Assembly: GCA_023256455.1 (NCBI GenBank)
Contig: JAGDXN010000022.1
Location: forward strand, 738 to 11,054
DNA from: Cuniculiplasma sp.
GTDB lineage: Archaea > Thermoplasmatota > Thermoplasmata > Thermoplasmatales > Thermoplasmataceae
DNA: 10,317 nucleotides
Reading direction: 5' to 3'
Shown: positions 1-6,149 of the stretch, in pieces
How the letters are laid out: each line of letters starts with the position of its first letter
Position numbering within the stretch: the first letter of the stretch is position 1
The notes under the pieces: generated by a model
The model's database searches: none
What the model saw: only the letters and a program-made list of their open reading frames with translations
What the model was told of the DNA's origin: nothing
Made by a program: the position numbers and the translations under genes

Positions 1-2
1 CG

Positions 3-494
3 CAGGAATATAGCACAACAACTGTAGCTATGGTTACTTCTGCATTTGAAGGACTTTTAAACGTAATGGCGGCAGAATGGACAATCAGATCATCCATAGA
101 TCCCTTTCTCATATCCCTGTATGTGGGGTATCAGAGGAAAACCTATGAAATAATAAGAAACAGCGGGGAATTTGGTCTGAGTTATGCTTCTGATGAACAG
201 GCCGAACTTGTACACATATCGGGAAACTATTCTCGAACAGAGATGGATAAGATAGGAAGCGGTATTTTTCCCACCTTCAAATCCAGACAGATTGAGGCCC
301 CTCTCATAGGTGGGAGCATATGCAACTTTGAGTGCAAAGTTATAAATGAGTACGAATGTGGGGATCACGCCATATTTGTGGGAGAGGTTCTTGAGGGCTA
401 CTTTGATTCTTCAAAAAAGCCTCTGGTCTTTCATGGTGGAAAGTTTTTTAAGATTGGTGAAAGGATACCTAAAACGAAAAGCAATGGAAATTAA
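3..494 (+). CDS. Flavin reductase-domain protein, 5' end missing
   Basis: The reading frame is open from the first complete codon at base 3, and the residues before the first visible Met (QEYSTTTVA) already look like the start of the flavin reductase domain, so the real start lies upstream of the window and the Met at base 30 is internal. About 163 residues are visible. They fit the FMN-binding split-barrel flavin reductase/flavoredoxin family: a VAMVTS strand, then GLLNVMAAEW (the family's 'G..N.M.A.W' element), DPFLISLYVG, and the C-terminal GDHAIFVGEVLEG followed by KPLVFHGGKFFKIGE. Such proteins bind FMN and either reduce it with NAD(P)H or act as small electron carriers; substrate cannot be told here. 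The gene ends 184 bases before the next one and there is no sign of an operon to its right. Family assignment is firm, specific role is not. Confidence 0.85.
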   Translation, partial: QEYSTTTVAMVTSAFEGLLNVMAAEWTIRSSIDPFLISLYVGYQRKTYEIIRNSGEFGLSYASDEQAELVHISGNYSRTEMDKIGSGIFPTFKSRQIEAPLIGGSICNFECKVINEYECGDHAIFVGEVLEGYFDSSKKPLVFHGGKFFKIGERIPKTKSNGN

Positions 495-500
495 ACAAGA

Positions 501-520
501 TTAATAAGGGTTAATAAGGG
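501..520 (+). repeat. Tandem 10-bp direct repeat
   Basis: Two perfect adjacent copies of ttaataaggg lie just after the stop codon of the flavin reductase gene. The spacing of about one DNA turn would suit paired protein binding, but no factor can be named and chance in AT-rich DNA is possible. Confidence 0.7.
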
Positions 521-650
521 ATGAAATCAAAAACATGCCCTGCTTTTTACTTAGAAAGCCATTCTAGTTAAGAACCTTAAAGAAAAACTTCAATCCTCCT
601 TATGAAATACAGAAAGTTCAGAGGAAAGGGATGAAACCTTTTGGAATTCC

Positions 651-658
651 ATAAATAC
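651..658 (+). promoter_or_regulatory. TATA box for the TehA-like gene
   Basis: The octamer ataaatac begins 28 bases before the GTG start at 679. That is the same offset found for the other clear promoters in this window, so transcription probably begins at or beside the GTG and the mRNA is leaderless. Confidence 0.55.
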
Positions 659-678
659 CATTAAGGAATAAGGGCGCT

Positions 679-1710
679 GTGAAGCATATCCAGCTGACAC
701 CAATACAGATATTTCCAGTAATAATAGGCACTCTGTCCCTGGGACTCTCTTTTTTCGTACTCTCACAGGTTTTTAATATACACATATTTTATGAACTCGG
801 AGAGATAATTTTTTTCCTCGTTCTCATAGTTTACATTTTTAACATAATTTTAAGCATCTTTTTTTACTCGCAAAAAAAGAACAGGAATTCAAGATTATTT
901 TCCAATCCTGCAAGTTTAAGCCTGATGTCCTTTGCTGGCGTAATTTATTATGCACTTGTTTTTTTCTATTATACATATATAGGACTTAACCAGTTTTCCA
1001 TTGACCTTATCTCATGGCTTTTCTTTGCAGTATGGACATTTATGTTTGTTATTAATATAAGGCTTAACTATTTGATTTACAACGGAAAAATAAGGATGGA
1101 TGATGTCACATATCTTTTGAATATACCATCCATAGTTATGGGTGGAGGCATCATAATGACATCAGTTTTAATACCTTCAACCCTTTTCCCGCCGGGGAAC
1201 CAGATATTATTTTACCTTTATTTCGCAACTGTTGTAGGGTTTGGTATTTCACTGATCCAATTCTTTCTCGTATCCAGTGCTTCACTGACATCCCACTTCA
1301 TAAATATCCAGAGGGGCGGGAAGAAAGGTACAACCATGATTCCCCTTGGAGCTGCAAGCATTATCGTTTTCAATCTACTTTTGCTTCCAACTTTTAACAA
1401 ACTGGGAATTTTTATATTTCCCACACACATATTTTTTGACCTTGCAATCCTTTTCTGGAGCTTCGAGGTTCTAATATTAATAACAGGAGCATTTACGGTC
1501 ATAAATTCCCGTTATGAAGAACATGACATCACAGTATGGGCATATGTTTTCCCTGTGGGAGTATCCATATTTAGCGATTTTCTTCTTTACCTTGAAACAT
1601 ACTATATGATTTTTAAGATAGATATCATTATATCATCCATACTTCTCTTCTTCCTGTATGGCTTTTCACTGTATCAATCATTTTTTAAAAATAACTCAGC
1701 AAGTGGATGA
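679..1710 (+). CDS. TehA/SLAC1-like ten-helix membrane protein
   Basis: This 343-residue, very hydrophobic protein has about ten predicted membrane helices (roughly 10-31, 37-63, 77-101, 107-132, 143-165, 174-204, 219-243, 249-275, 284-306, 310-336). Length, helix number and spacing fit the tellurite-resistance/dicarboxylate transporter family (TehA, Mae1, SLAC1), whose members are anion channels or carriers. From memory of bacterial TehA, three stretches correspond: the N-terminal IIGTLSLGLSFF, the third-helix region NPASLSLMSF and, most telling, WAYVFPVGVS at 287-296, which matches the helix carrying the pore-gating Phe; that Phe (291) is kept. The start is GTG, chosen because a TATA box sits at -28; an AGGG lies just upstream as well. 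The gene stands alone and is followed by a T-tract. The anion transported is unknown. The fold call is by pattern only and could be wrong. Confidence 0.6.
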   Translation: MKHIQLTPIQIFPVIIGTLSLGLSFFVLSQVFNIHIFYELGEIIFFLVLIVYIFNIILSIFFYSQKKNRNSRLFSNPASLSLMSFAGVIYYALVFFYYTYIGLNQFSIDLISWLFFAVWTFMFVINIRLNYLIYNGKIRMDDVTYLLNIPSIVMGGGIIMTSVLIPSTLFPPGNQILFYLYFATVVGFGISLIQFFLVSSASLTSHFINIQRGGKKGTTMIPLGAASIIVFNLLLLPTFNKLGIFIFPTHIFFDLAILFWSFEVLILITGAFTVINSRYEEHDITVWAYVFPVGVSIFSDFLLYLETYYMIFKIDIIISSILLFFLYGFSLYQSFFKNNSASG

Positions 1711-1720
1711 ATCTAATAAT

Positions 1721-1730
1721 TATTTTTTTC
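1721..1730 (+). terminator. T-tract downstream of the TehA-like gene
   Basis: tattttttt lies about 12 bases after the stop codon with no clear hairpin. Oligo-T tracts are the usual archaeal termination signal, so this probably ends the upstream transcript. Confidence 0.45.
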
Positions 1731-1760
1731 ATAATATACTTCCTGAGCTATGGCTACAAA

Positions 1761-1768
1761 TTTAAATA
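1761..1768 (+). promoter_or_regulatory. TATA box for the surface-protein operon
   Basis: The sequence tttaaata is a near-consensus archaeal TATA box, preceded by an A-rich BRE-like caaa. It starts exactly 28 bases upstream of the ATG at 1789, which predicts a leaderless transcript covering both following genes. Confidence 0.75.
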
Positions 1769-1788
1769 ATACCTCTTAATTTGTCCGT

Positions 1789-2421
1789 ATGGGAAAATTA
1801 TCAGCTTATATTTTAGGTCTGGGCTTTGCTCTGGCTGTTTCATTTTATTATCTAATTTCATTCTTTGATCCAATCTTGAACTGGCTGATGCCAGTATTTG
1901 GCACGCCATTGATTTTCTTAATTACATTGCTTTACCTTTTAATGGGTGATCCCTTAAGGAACCCTGCACTGTTTCTCATACTTGCCCTGCTGGGACTTTT
2001 GATAGGAGTTTCGGCAAGAAAGGGTACGAGGGCAATCGGAGCAGGCATACTTGTTTATGGGTCTCTGTGGTCTTTTGCCGGCACTTCAATCTTTTCCATT
2101 ATCCTTAACAAGGGATCCTTAAGCGGAGTTTCCAATTTAACATCTGCCTCTTCACTTCCCCCGGTACCCCAGGGTTCCAACCTGTCCCAGATAATGGGTG
2201 AACCTCTTGTAGGAAGAATTGCTTCAGCGCTGGAAACCCTTATTTCTCAGAGTGCAAGCTCGAGGGCAACGGTAGGTGGAATCCCGTCCGGAATTAACAT
2301 AAATGGATTGCTATTTCAGTTTTTGCCTTTCATCATAATGGATCTGGCCATAATTCTTGTAGTTGCTGGACTTACAGGCTATTTTATAGGCCAAATCCCG
2401 TTGAAAATCAAGGTCCAGTGA
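1789..2421 (+). CDS. Multi-pass membrane protein of unknown function
   Basis: I do not recognise this 210-residue protein. It has about five hydrophobic helices: near 6-27, 33-52, 60-76, 84-107 and 182-202. Between the fourth and fifth lies a polar stretch of about 70 residues rich in Ser, Gly and Pro (including SSLPPVPQG and an NLS sequon), which is probably an exposed loop. A short basic segment (ARKGTR) between helices 3 and 4 suggests that loop is cytoplasmic, which would place the Ser-rich loop outside. The ATG is fixed by a strong TATA box at -28. The stop codon overlaps the start of the next gene (GTGA), so the two proteins are translationally coupled and probably work together at the cell surface. 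No catalytic motif is visible. Confidence 0.85.
   Translation: MGKLSAYILGLGFALAVSFYYLISFFDPILNWLMPVFGTPLIFLITLLYLLMGDPLRNPALFLILALLGLLIGVSARKGTRAIGAGILVYGSLWSFAGTSIFSIILNKGSLSGVSNLTSASSLPPVPQGSNLSQIMGEPLVGRIASALETLISQSASSRATVGGIPSGININGLLFQFLPFIIMDLAIILVVAGLTGYFIGQIPLKIKVQ
2410..2414 (+). promoter_or_regulatory. Ribosome binding site for the coupled surface-protein gene
   Basis: aaggt sits inside the end of the upstream gene, three bases before the GTG at 2418. It supports internal initiation of the second gene of the operon, although the spacing is short. Confidence 0.4.
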
Positions 2422-4133
2422 TAGACGAAAAGGCCGTGTTAACATCCTTAATTATAATCGCTCTCCTTCTATTTTCATTTTTAATGGTTCCCGTATCCCC
2501 AAATCCTTCAGGACAGATGGAAAACGGAAGTCATACAGGGCAATTGATGATTAAATTTCCATCAATTTCACAATTTGTGGCTAATTCAAATTCAACCAAT
2601 ATTTCAATCAATAATGCTTCCATTGGCGGAGCCATTGTGAATAAGCAGGGAGACCTTTACAATATATATGGGATGTACAGTTCAATCCAGAATTCCGGTA
2701 GACCCTGGAATTATGGACCATCAAATATATTCACTCTAGAATTCATAGGCGATAATCTCACAACACTCTTAAGTTCCCTTGGTGTTCCCAATGGGGTTAT
2801 CCAGAATCCCATCACTGGAAATAAAACGGAATCCTATGGAAATATAATCCCTGACGGCCTTGTAATCATGGCTTATAATGGCAGTCTGAACAATACTTCA
2901 GGTCTTGCAGCAAGACAGATTTCAGATTTCTCTTCACTTGGGGTCGCCAATCCTGTCAAAATTATAGGAATTGACCTTTCTGATGTTTCTATAGGTGGTT
3001 TATCCCTCTCTGGCAGATTTATGTCATTATATGTTTATGGCTTTACCCCGAATGTTTACATTTCAGAAAGGCTCATACTTAATTCGACCCAGTCCTACTT
3101 TGAAAATATATGGGTTCAGAACGCCCTATCCAGTGGTATAAGAAGTGGTTATCTTGTTCCTGGATATTCTTCGAGCAGTATGAATTCGTCCGTAATGATC
3201 ACAGGATATGTCAATGAACCTAAGCTCATGAGTAAGATAAGTCAGAGTTTTGCCATTGACTCTCACCATTCCGGACCAATCATGTTCGAGGGAGGTATTT
3301 TCGAAAAGCAAAACCTTGCCCACTCTTCCTCTACAATGCATATATTCAACTTATCATCACTGATGGAACTGAGGAATAATATCCAGATTATGCCAAACAA
3401 TGGCCTGAATGGTATTTTTATTGGAGCCCCAGAGAGAAACAACACATCCTCCCATTATGATTTTACTCTTTACGCCAGTAGAAATATCCTTAAAACCTCA
3501 TCAGGAACTCAGGTTTCCTTCCATAATATATCTGGTCAGGACAGTATTAATCCATATGATATTGTCATTAATTCAAACTATCAGTTCCCCGCCAATATTT
3601 CACTGACCTATGGCATAAAAGAGATTACTTCCGGGGAGTTCATGATAAATACCACCCTGACCAATCACGATTCAGATAACATCAGCAATATAATCATAAA
3701 TGAAAACAATATTTTCGGTCCTTACAGCAAGTCAGTCAGATTGGTTTCTGGCAAACCATATTTAGAATCTCCATCTTTACTCGGAACAAATAAGTCCATC
3801 ACATTCAGCTATGTAATAAGTGTCGCCAATCCGGGAATTTATACCACAGAGGCTCCAGATTTGAACTATACCATGAATGGAACCTTTTATAATTATATGG
3901 CTCAACCCATAACGATTAAAAACCATACAGGGTCATTCACATCTGCATTGAATCAGGTGTGGTATTCCGAATTTTCATTCCTTGGAAATCAAACGGGATT
4001 TAAGGAAATTTACAAAGAAATATCTCCAGGTTTCTACGTTTTTGACCTTATCCCCTTATTTTTGATTCTTCTGGACATATTCATAGAATATAGAGCATAT
4101 AAAAAATGGAAAGATGACCATAACCAGAACTAA
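2418..4133 (+). CDS. Large sequon-rich extracellular membrane-anchored protein, function unknown
   Basis: This 571-residue protein starts with GTG, overlapping the stop codon of the preceding gene (GTGA). A hydrophobic segment at about 7-25 serves as an uncleaved anchor or signal sequence, and a second helix at about 539-557 (FYVFDLIPLFLILLDIF) is followed by a basic tail (YRAYKKWKDD), so both ends should be cytoplasmic with about 510 residues outside. That outer part is rich in Asn, Ser, Gly and Ile, has almost no Lys-rich stretches, and carries about 23 N-X-S/T sequons by hand count, as expected for an archaeal surface glycoprotein. Its alternating hydrophobic pattern suggests beta-sandwich folds. 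I see no peptidase, hydrolase or cofactor motif and no cysteines in a binding arrangement. It may be a structural surface component, a binding protein or the outer partner of the small membrane protein. Function is not inferred. Confidence 0.85.
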   Translation: MIDEKAVLTSLIIIALLLFSFLMVPVSPNPSGQMENGSHTGQLMIKFPSISQFVANSNSTNISINNASIGGAIVNKQGDLYNIYGMYSSIQNSGRPWNYGPSNIFTLEFIGDNLTTLLSSLGVPNGVIQNPITGNKTESYGNIIPDGLVIMAYNGSLNNTSGLAARQISDFSSLGVANPVKIIGIDLSDVSIGGLSLSGRFMSLYVYGFTPNVYISERLILNSTQSYFENIWVQNALSSGIRSGYLVPGYSSSSMNSSVMITGYVNEPKLMSKISQSFAIDSHHSGPIMFEGGIFEKQNLAHSSSTMHIFNLSSLMELRNNIQIMPNNGLNGIFIGAPERNNTSSHYDFTLYASRNILKTSSGTQVSFHNISGQDSINPYDIVINSNYQFPANISLTYGIKEITSGEFMINTTLTNHDSDNISNIIINENNIFGPYSKSVRLVSGKPYLESPSLLGTNKSITFSYVISVANPGIYTTEAPDLNYTMNGTFYNYMAQPITIKNHTGSFTSALNQVWYSEFSFLGNQTGFKEIYKEISPGFYVFDLIPLFLILLDIFIEYRAYKKWKDDHNQN

Positions 4134-4150
4134 TTTTCATAAATTCACCC

Positions 4151-4164
4151 ATTTTTCTTTTTTT
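4151..4164 (+). terminator. T-tract after the surface-protein operon
   Basis: Two T-runs (attttt and ttttttt, separated by one C) lie about 20 bases after the stop codon, without a hairpin. They are the likely terminator of the two-gene transcript, just before the next promoter. Confidence 0.55.
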
Positions 4165-4172
4165 ATGAATAT

Positions 4173-4180
4173 TTTAAATA
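4173..4180 (+). promoter_or_regulatory. TATA box for the ACT-domain gene
   Basis: tttaaata, the same octamer as at 1761, begins 28 bases before the ATG at 4201. It predicts a leaderless mRNA and argues against the out-of-frame ATG at 4194. Confidence 0.75.
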
Positions 4181-4200
4181 TTTGTTCATAATCATGGCAT

Positions 4201-4770
4201 ATGAGCAAAGTCAAGGATGTTGTCAAAAATATTGTCAGAGATAACCCACTCTATGCCATCCTGATTTCATCAGGTCTGGTTAATTATACAAGTTTGGCCA
4301 GACAAATACACGAGCAAGTTGTAAAATCAGTGTCAAAGGATGTTAAAATAAATACCATCGTAAAGGCACTAACAGAGGAGAAGATTAACACAGATTCATG
4401 GAACAGGCAAATGGAGGTGTTGTCAAGATGCGACCTCTCTCTGGAATACAGATATGAGGAGAGAGAAGTCTCCGAGTTCCCTTCAAATTGCAAGGAATTT
4501 GCCTTCGCTTACAACTATGATGGAAAGATAAGGATTGTTGGACATAATTCTGAGAATGGAAATCTTGCATGCATTAAGGTAAAACTTCCAAATGACGGAT
4601 CTGATGTACCAGGGTTAACCTTTTTCATTGTCCAGCATTTATCAATTAACGGTACTAAGGTTGAGAGAATATATAGATTGGACAGAGAAATCCTCCTTAT
4701 AACAAACCAGAACAGCGCAGCCAGAATCATGACCTTGCTCAGTGACCTGATTTTGAAATCACATATATGA
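4201..4770 (+). CDS. Probable regulator with helix-turn-helix-like N-terminus and ACT-like C-terminus
   Basis: This 189-residue soluble protein appears to have two parts. Residues 14-58 (NPLYAILISSGLVNYTSLARQI and the following helices) have the pattern of an archaeal family in which a short helical, possibly DNA-binding domain contains a 'G-[IL]-[VI]-N-[YF]-[ST]-x-[LA]-A' element. Residues about 135-186 (VPGLTFFIVQHLSINGTKVERI, then a strand and the final helix) follow the beta-alpha-beta-beta-alpha layout of an ACT domain, which usually binds an amino acid and controls a partner. The middle (80-130) is strand-rich and may belong to the same domain. By analogy to archaeal ACT-containing proteins annotated as amino-acid metabolism regulators, it may sense an amino acid. 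Ligand and targets are unknown. It has its own promoter and is separated from the next gene by 45-54 bases, so co-transcription is possible. The ACT call is by pattern only. Confidence 0.5.
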   Translation: MSKVKDVVKNIVRDNPLYAILISSGLVNYTSLARQIHEQVVKSVSKDVKINTIVKALTEEKINTDSWNRQMEVLSRCDLSLEYRYEEREVSEFPSNCKEFAFAYNYDGKIRIVGHNSENGNLACIKVKLPNDGSDVPGLTFFIVQHLSINGTKVERIYRLDREILLITNQNSAARIMTLLSDLILKSHI

Positions 4771-4790
4771 TTAAATACCCATGAATGTGA

Positions 4791-4798
4791 TTATATAT
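4791..4798 (+). promoter_or_regulatory. TATA box for the TauE/SafE gene
   Basis: ttatatat lies between the ACT-domain gene and the exporter gene. Using the -28 rule seen elsewhere, transcription should begin near 4819, which falls after the TTG at 4816 and six bases before the GTG at 4825, favouring the GTG as start. Confidence 0.55.
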
Positions 4799-4824
4799 CC
4801 TTAAGTAATGGGGTATTGATAAAT

Positions 4825-5637
4825 GTGTCAATAGAATTAATCCAATATCTATTATCTGTGATTTCAGGAGTACTTGTAGGTTTTTCTTTAGGTCTTATAG
4901 GAGGAGGTGGTTCAATTCTTGCCATACCTCTTCTTCTTTATTTTGTGGGATATGACCACCCACACATTGCCATAGGAACAACAGCACTTGCCGTTGGCAT
5001 AAATTCATATCTTAACCTCATACCTCATGCCCTGAGGCATAATGTTATCCTTAAAAATGGCCTCTTCTTCACAATTCCAGGAATATTTGGTGTTCTTCTG
5101 GGTACTGAGCTCGGACTGCTTACTCCTGGAAAGAGCCTTCTGTTCCTCTTTGGAATATTGATGATCGGAGTGGCCATTTTGATGATTGTTCGCCTTAATG
5201 GGAAAACAGGGAATAAAAAAGCTCTGGAAGATGAGAAAGATAATCAAAAGAGGGAAATAAACATCCCGAAAATAATTTCCATAGGTGCGGTTGTTGGCTT
5301 TGCATCCGGTTACTTCGGAATAGGTGGAGGTTTTTTAATCGTTCCAGGACTTCTGTTTTCAAGCAATCTTCCCTTAATACAGGCCATAGGCACCTCACTT
5401 ATGTCAGTGGGCACCTTTGGAGTTGTTACAGCCATAAGGTATGGACTTGCTGGAAAATTAAATATCCTTATATCCGTACTTTTTGTGCTTGGTGGCATAA
5501 GTGGAGGCTGGGTTGGAGCCAAAATATCAAGCCAGATGCCAAGAAGAACCCTGACATATGTTTTTTCTGGAATAATAATCGCAGTTGCCATATATGTTAT
5601 GATTCTAAATGCAAATTACTTCATCAGTTCCCTTTAA
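4825..5637 (+). CDS. TauE/SafE-family (DUF81) anion exporter
   Basis: This 270-residue membrane protein shows the family's two homologous halves, each beginning with a glycine-rich helix: GLIGGGGSILAIPLL at about 23-37 and GYFGIGGGFLIVPGLL at about 162-177. Each half has four predicted helices, and a charged loop (about 126-147, rich in Lys, Glu and Asp) joins them on the cytoplasmic side. The family moves sulfite, sulfoacetate and other small organosulfur or carboxylate anions across the membrane; the substrate here cannot be told. IAIGTTALAVGINS and its counterpart AIGTSLMSVGTFGV are the matching second helices of the two halves. The start is uncertain: a TTG nine bases earlier (4816) is in frame, but the predicted transcription start falls after it. 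No sulfur-oxidation gene is adjacent, and it appears to be a single-gene unit ending in a T-rich stretch. Confidence 0.88.
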   Translation: MSIELIQYLLSVISGVLVGFSLGLIGGGGSILAIPLLLYFVGYDHPHIAIGTTALAVGINSYLNLIPHALRHNVILKNGLFFTIPGIFGVLLGTELGLLTPGKSLLFLFGILMIGVAILMIVRLNGKTGNKKALEDEKDNQKREINIPKIISIGAVVGFASGYFGIGGGFLIVPGLLFSSNLPLIQAIGTSLMSVGTFGVVTAIRYGLAGKLNILISVLFVLGGISGGWVGAKISSQMPRRTLTYVFSGIIIAVAIYVMILNANYFISSL

Positions 5638-5647
5638 ACAAAATATA

Positions 5648-5675
5648 TTTTTCAAATCGTTTATTTCTTATTCTT
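5648..5675 (+). terminator. T-rich end after the exporter gene
   Basis: Several short T-runs (ttttt at 5648-5652, then ttt and tt clusters) follow the stop codon with no hairpin. This is typical of a multi-site archaeal termination region. Confidence 0.4.
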
Positions 5676-5702
5676 AACAATCCAGATATATAATGATAAA
5701 CC

Positions 5703-5710
5703 TTATTATA
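5703..5710 (+). promoter_or_regulatory. TATA box for the PPC-domain gene
   Basis: ttattata begins 28 bases upstream of the ATG at 5731, again predicting a leaderless transcript. Confidence 0.65.
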
Positions 5711-5730
5711 TGTAATAGCAATCAAAACAA

Positions 5731-6147
5731 ATGAAATATGCAATAGACGGTGAATTCATAATAGTAAAGATGGAGGCAGAGGATGACCTTCTATCTTCCA
5801 TAGAGAAGGTCGCAAAAGAGGCTGAAATAAAGGCCGGCTTTGTAATGTCAGGGATTGGAGGCGTGAAGAACCTGGAGATAGGTTCATTAAAGGGAAAAAC
5901 CCATGTGAGGGAGAGAATAGAGGAAGTTCAAGAGATAGTTTCCCTCTCCGGTTCCATATCGGAGGATGACCCAGTATTGCATATTCACATTTCAGTGGCA
6001 GGCGTTTCCCATCACGCCTTTGGCGGCCATCTTTTTATGGGAACAGTATACCCCTTCGCAGAAATAGTGATTAAGAAGTTCCCCAATATAAAAATGAAGA
6101 GGAAGTTGAATGAGAACAGTTCCTTCAAGGAACTGGAATTTTCTTGA
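5731..6147 (+). CDS. PPC (DUF296) domain protein, possible DNA-binding
   Basis: This 138-residue protein consists of a single PPC/DUF296 domain, known from plant AHL proteins and from stand-alone bacterial and archaeal proteins that form trimers. Visible family marks are AGFVMSGIGGVKNLEIG (35-51), the histidine-rich LHIHISVAG (83-91), and FGGHLFMGTVYPFAEIVI (97-114) with the signature GGHL and a following acidic Glu (111). His84, His86 and His100 correspond to positions that bind metal in some prokaryotic members. There is no AT-hook, so any DNA binding would have to use the domain itself; the C-terminal KMKRKLNE patch is basic. The ATG is fixed by the TATA box at -28. The gene meets the homogentisate operon tail to tail with two bases between stops, and a 19-base inverted repeat lies inside its last codons. 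Whether it regulates that operon is unknown. Confidence 0.85.
   Translation: MKYAIDGEFIIVKMEAEDDLLSSIEKVAKEAEIKAGFVMSGIGGVKNLEIGSLKGKTHVRERIEEVQEIVSLSGSISEDDPVLHIHISVAGVSHHAFGGHLFMGTVYPFAEIVIKKFPNIKMKRKLNENSSFKELEFS
6117..6135. repeat. Perfect 9-bp inverted repeat at the convergent junction
   Basis: cagttcctt, one C, then aaggaactg form a perfect inverted repeat in the last codons of the PPC gene. As RNA it would fold into a 7-bp stem with a 5-base loop, followed on the plus strand by ggaatttt. On the minus strand it lies about 15 bases past the end of the dehydrogenase gene, with a T-run further on. It may be a bidirectional terminator or a transcript 3'-end stabiliser; a protein-binding palindrome is the alternative. 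Confidence 0.6.
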
Positions 6148-6149
6148 AA

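Larger units (their letters stand above)
495..678. other. Intergenic gap with short direct repeats and a promoter
   Basis: This 184-base AT-rich gap holds no convincing gene. It contains a perfect tandem 10-mer, ttaataaggg twice (501-520), and a separate 11-mer aagggatgaaa present at 516-526 and again at 626-636. Each 11-mer copy ends in an ATG that opens only a very short frame (16 and 7 codons). A short T-tract at 544-548 may help end the upstream transcript. The TATA box of the following gene lies at 651-658. Confidence 0.5.

Noticed and set aside
521..571. A 16-codon frame starting after aataaggg, with a similar 7-codon frame at 631-654
   Set aside because: Both are very short, have no TATA box at -28 and no recognisable peptide; they are noted only as part of the repeat.
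1218..1502. Minus-strand open frame of 94 codons opposite the TehA-like gene
   Set aside because: No promoter or ribosome site, and the plus-strand frame is a coherent ten-helix protein covering the same bases.
4194..4244. ATG at 4194 as a start just before the ACT-domain gene
   Set aside because: It is out of frame, stops after 16 codons, and the TATA spacing points to the ATG at 4201.
5310..5591. Minus-strand open frame of 93 codons opposite the TauE/SafE gene
   Set aside because: It is a shadow of a clearly conserved transporter; its composition mirrors the glycine- and isoleucine-rich codons on the coding strand.
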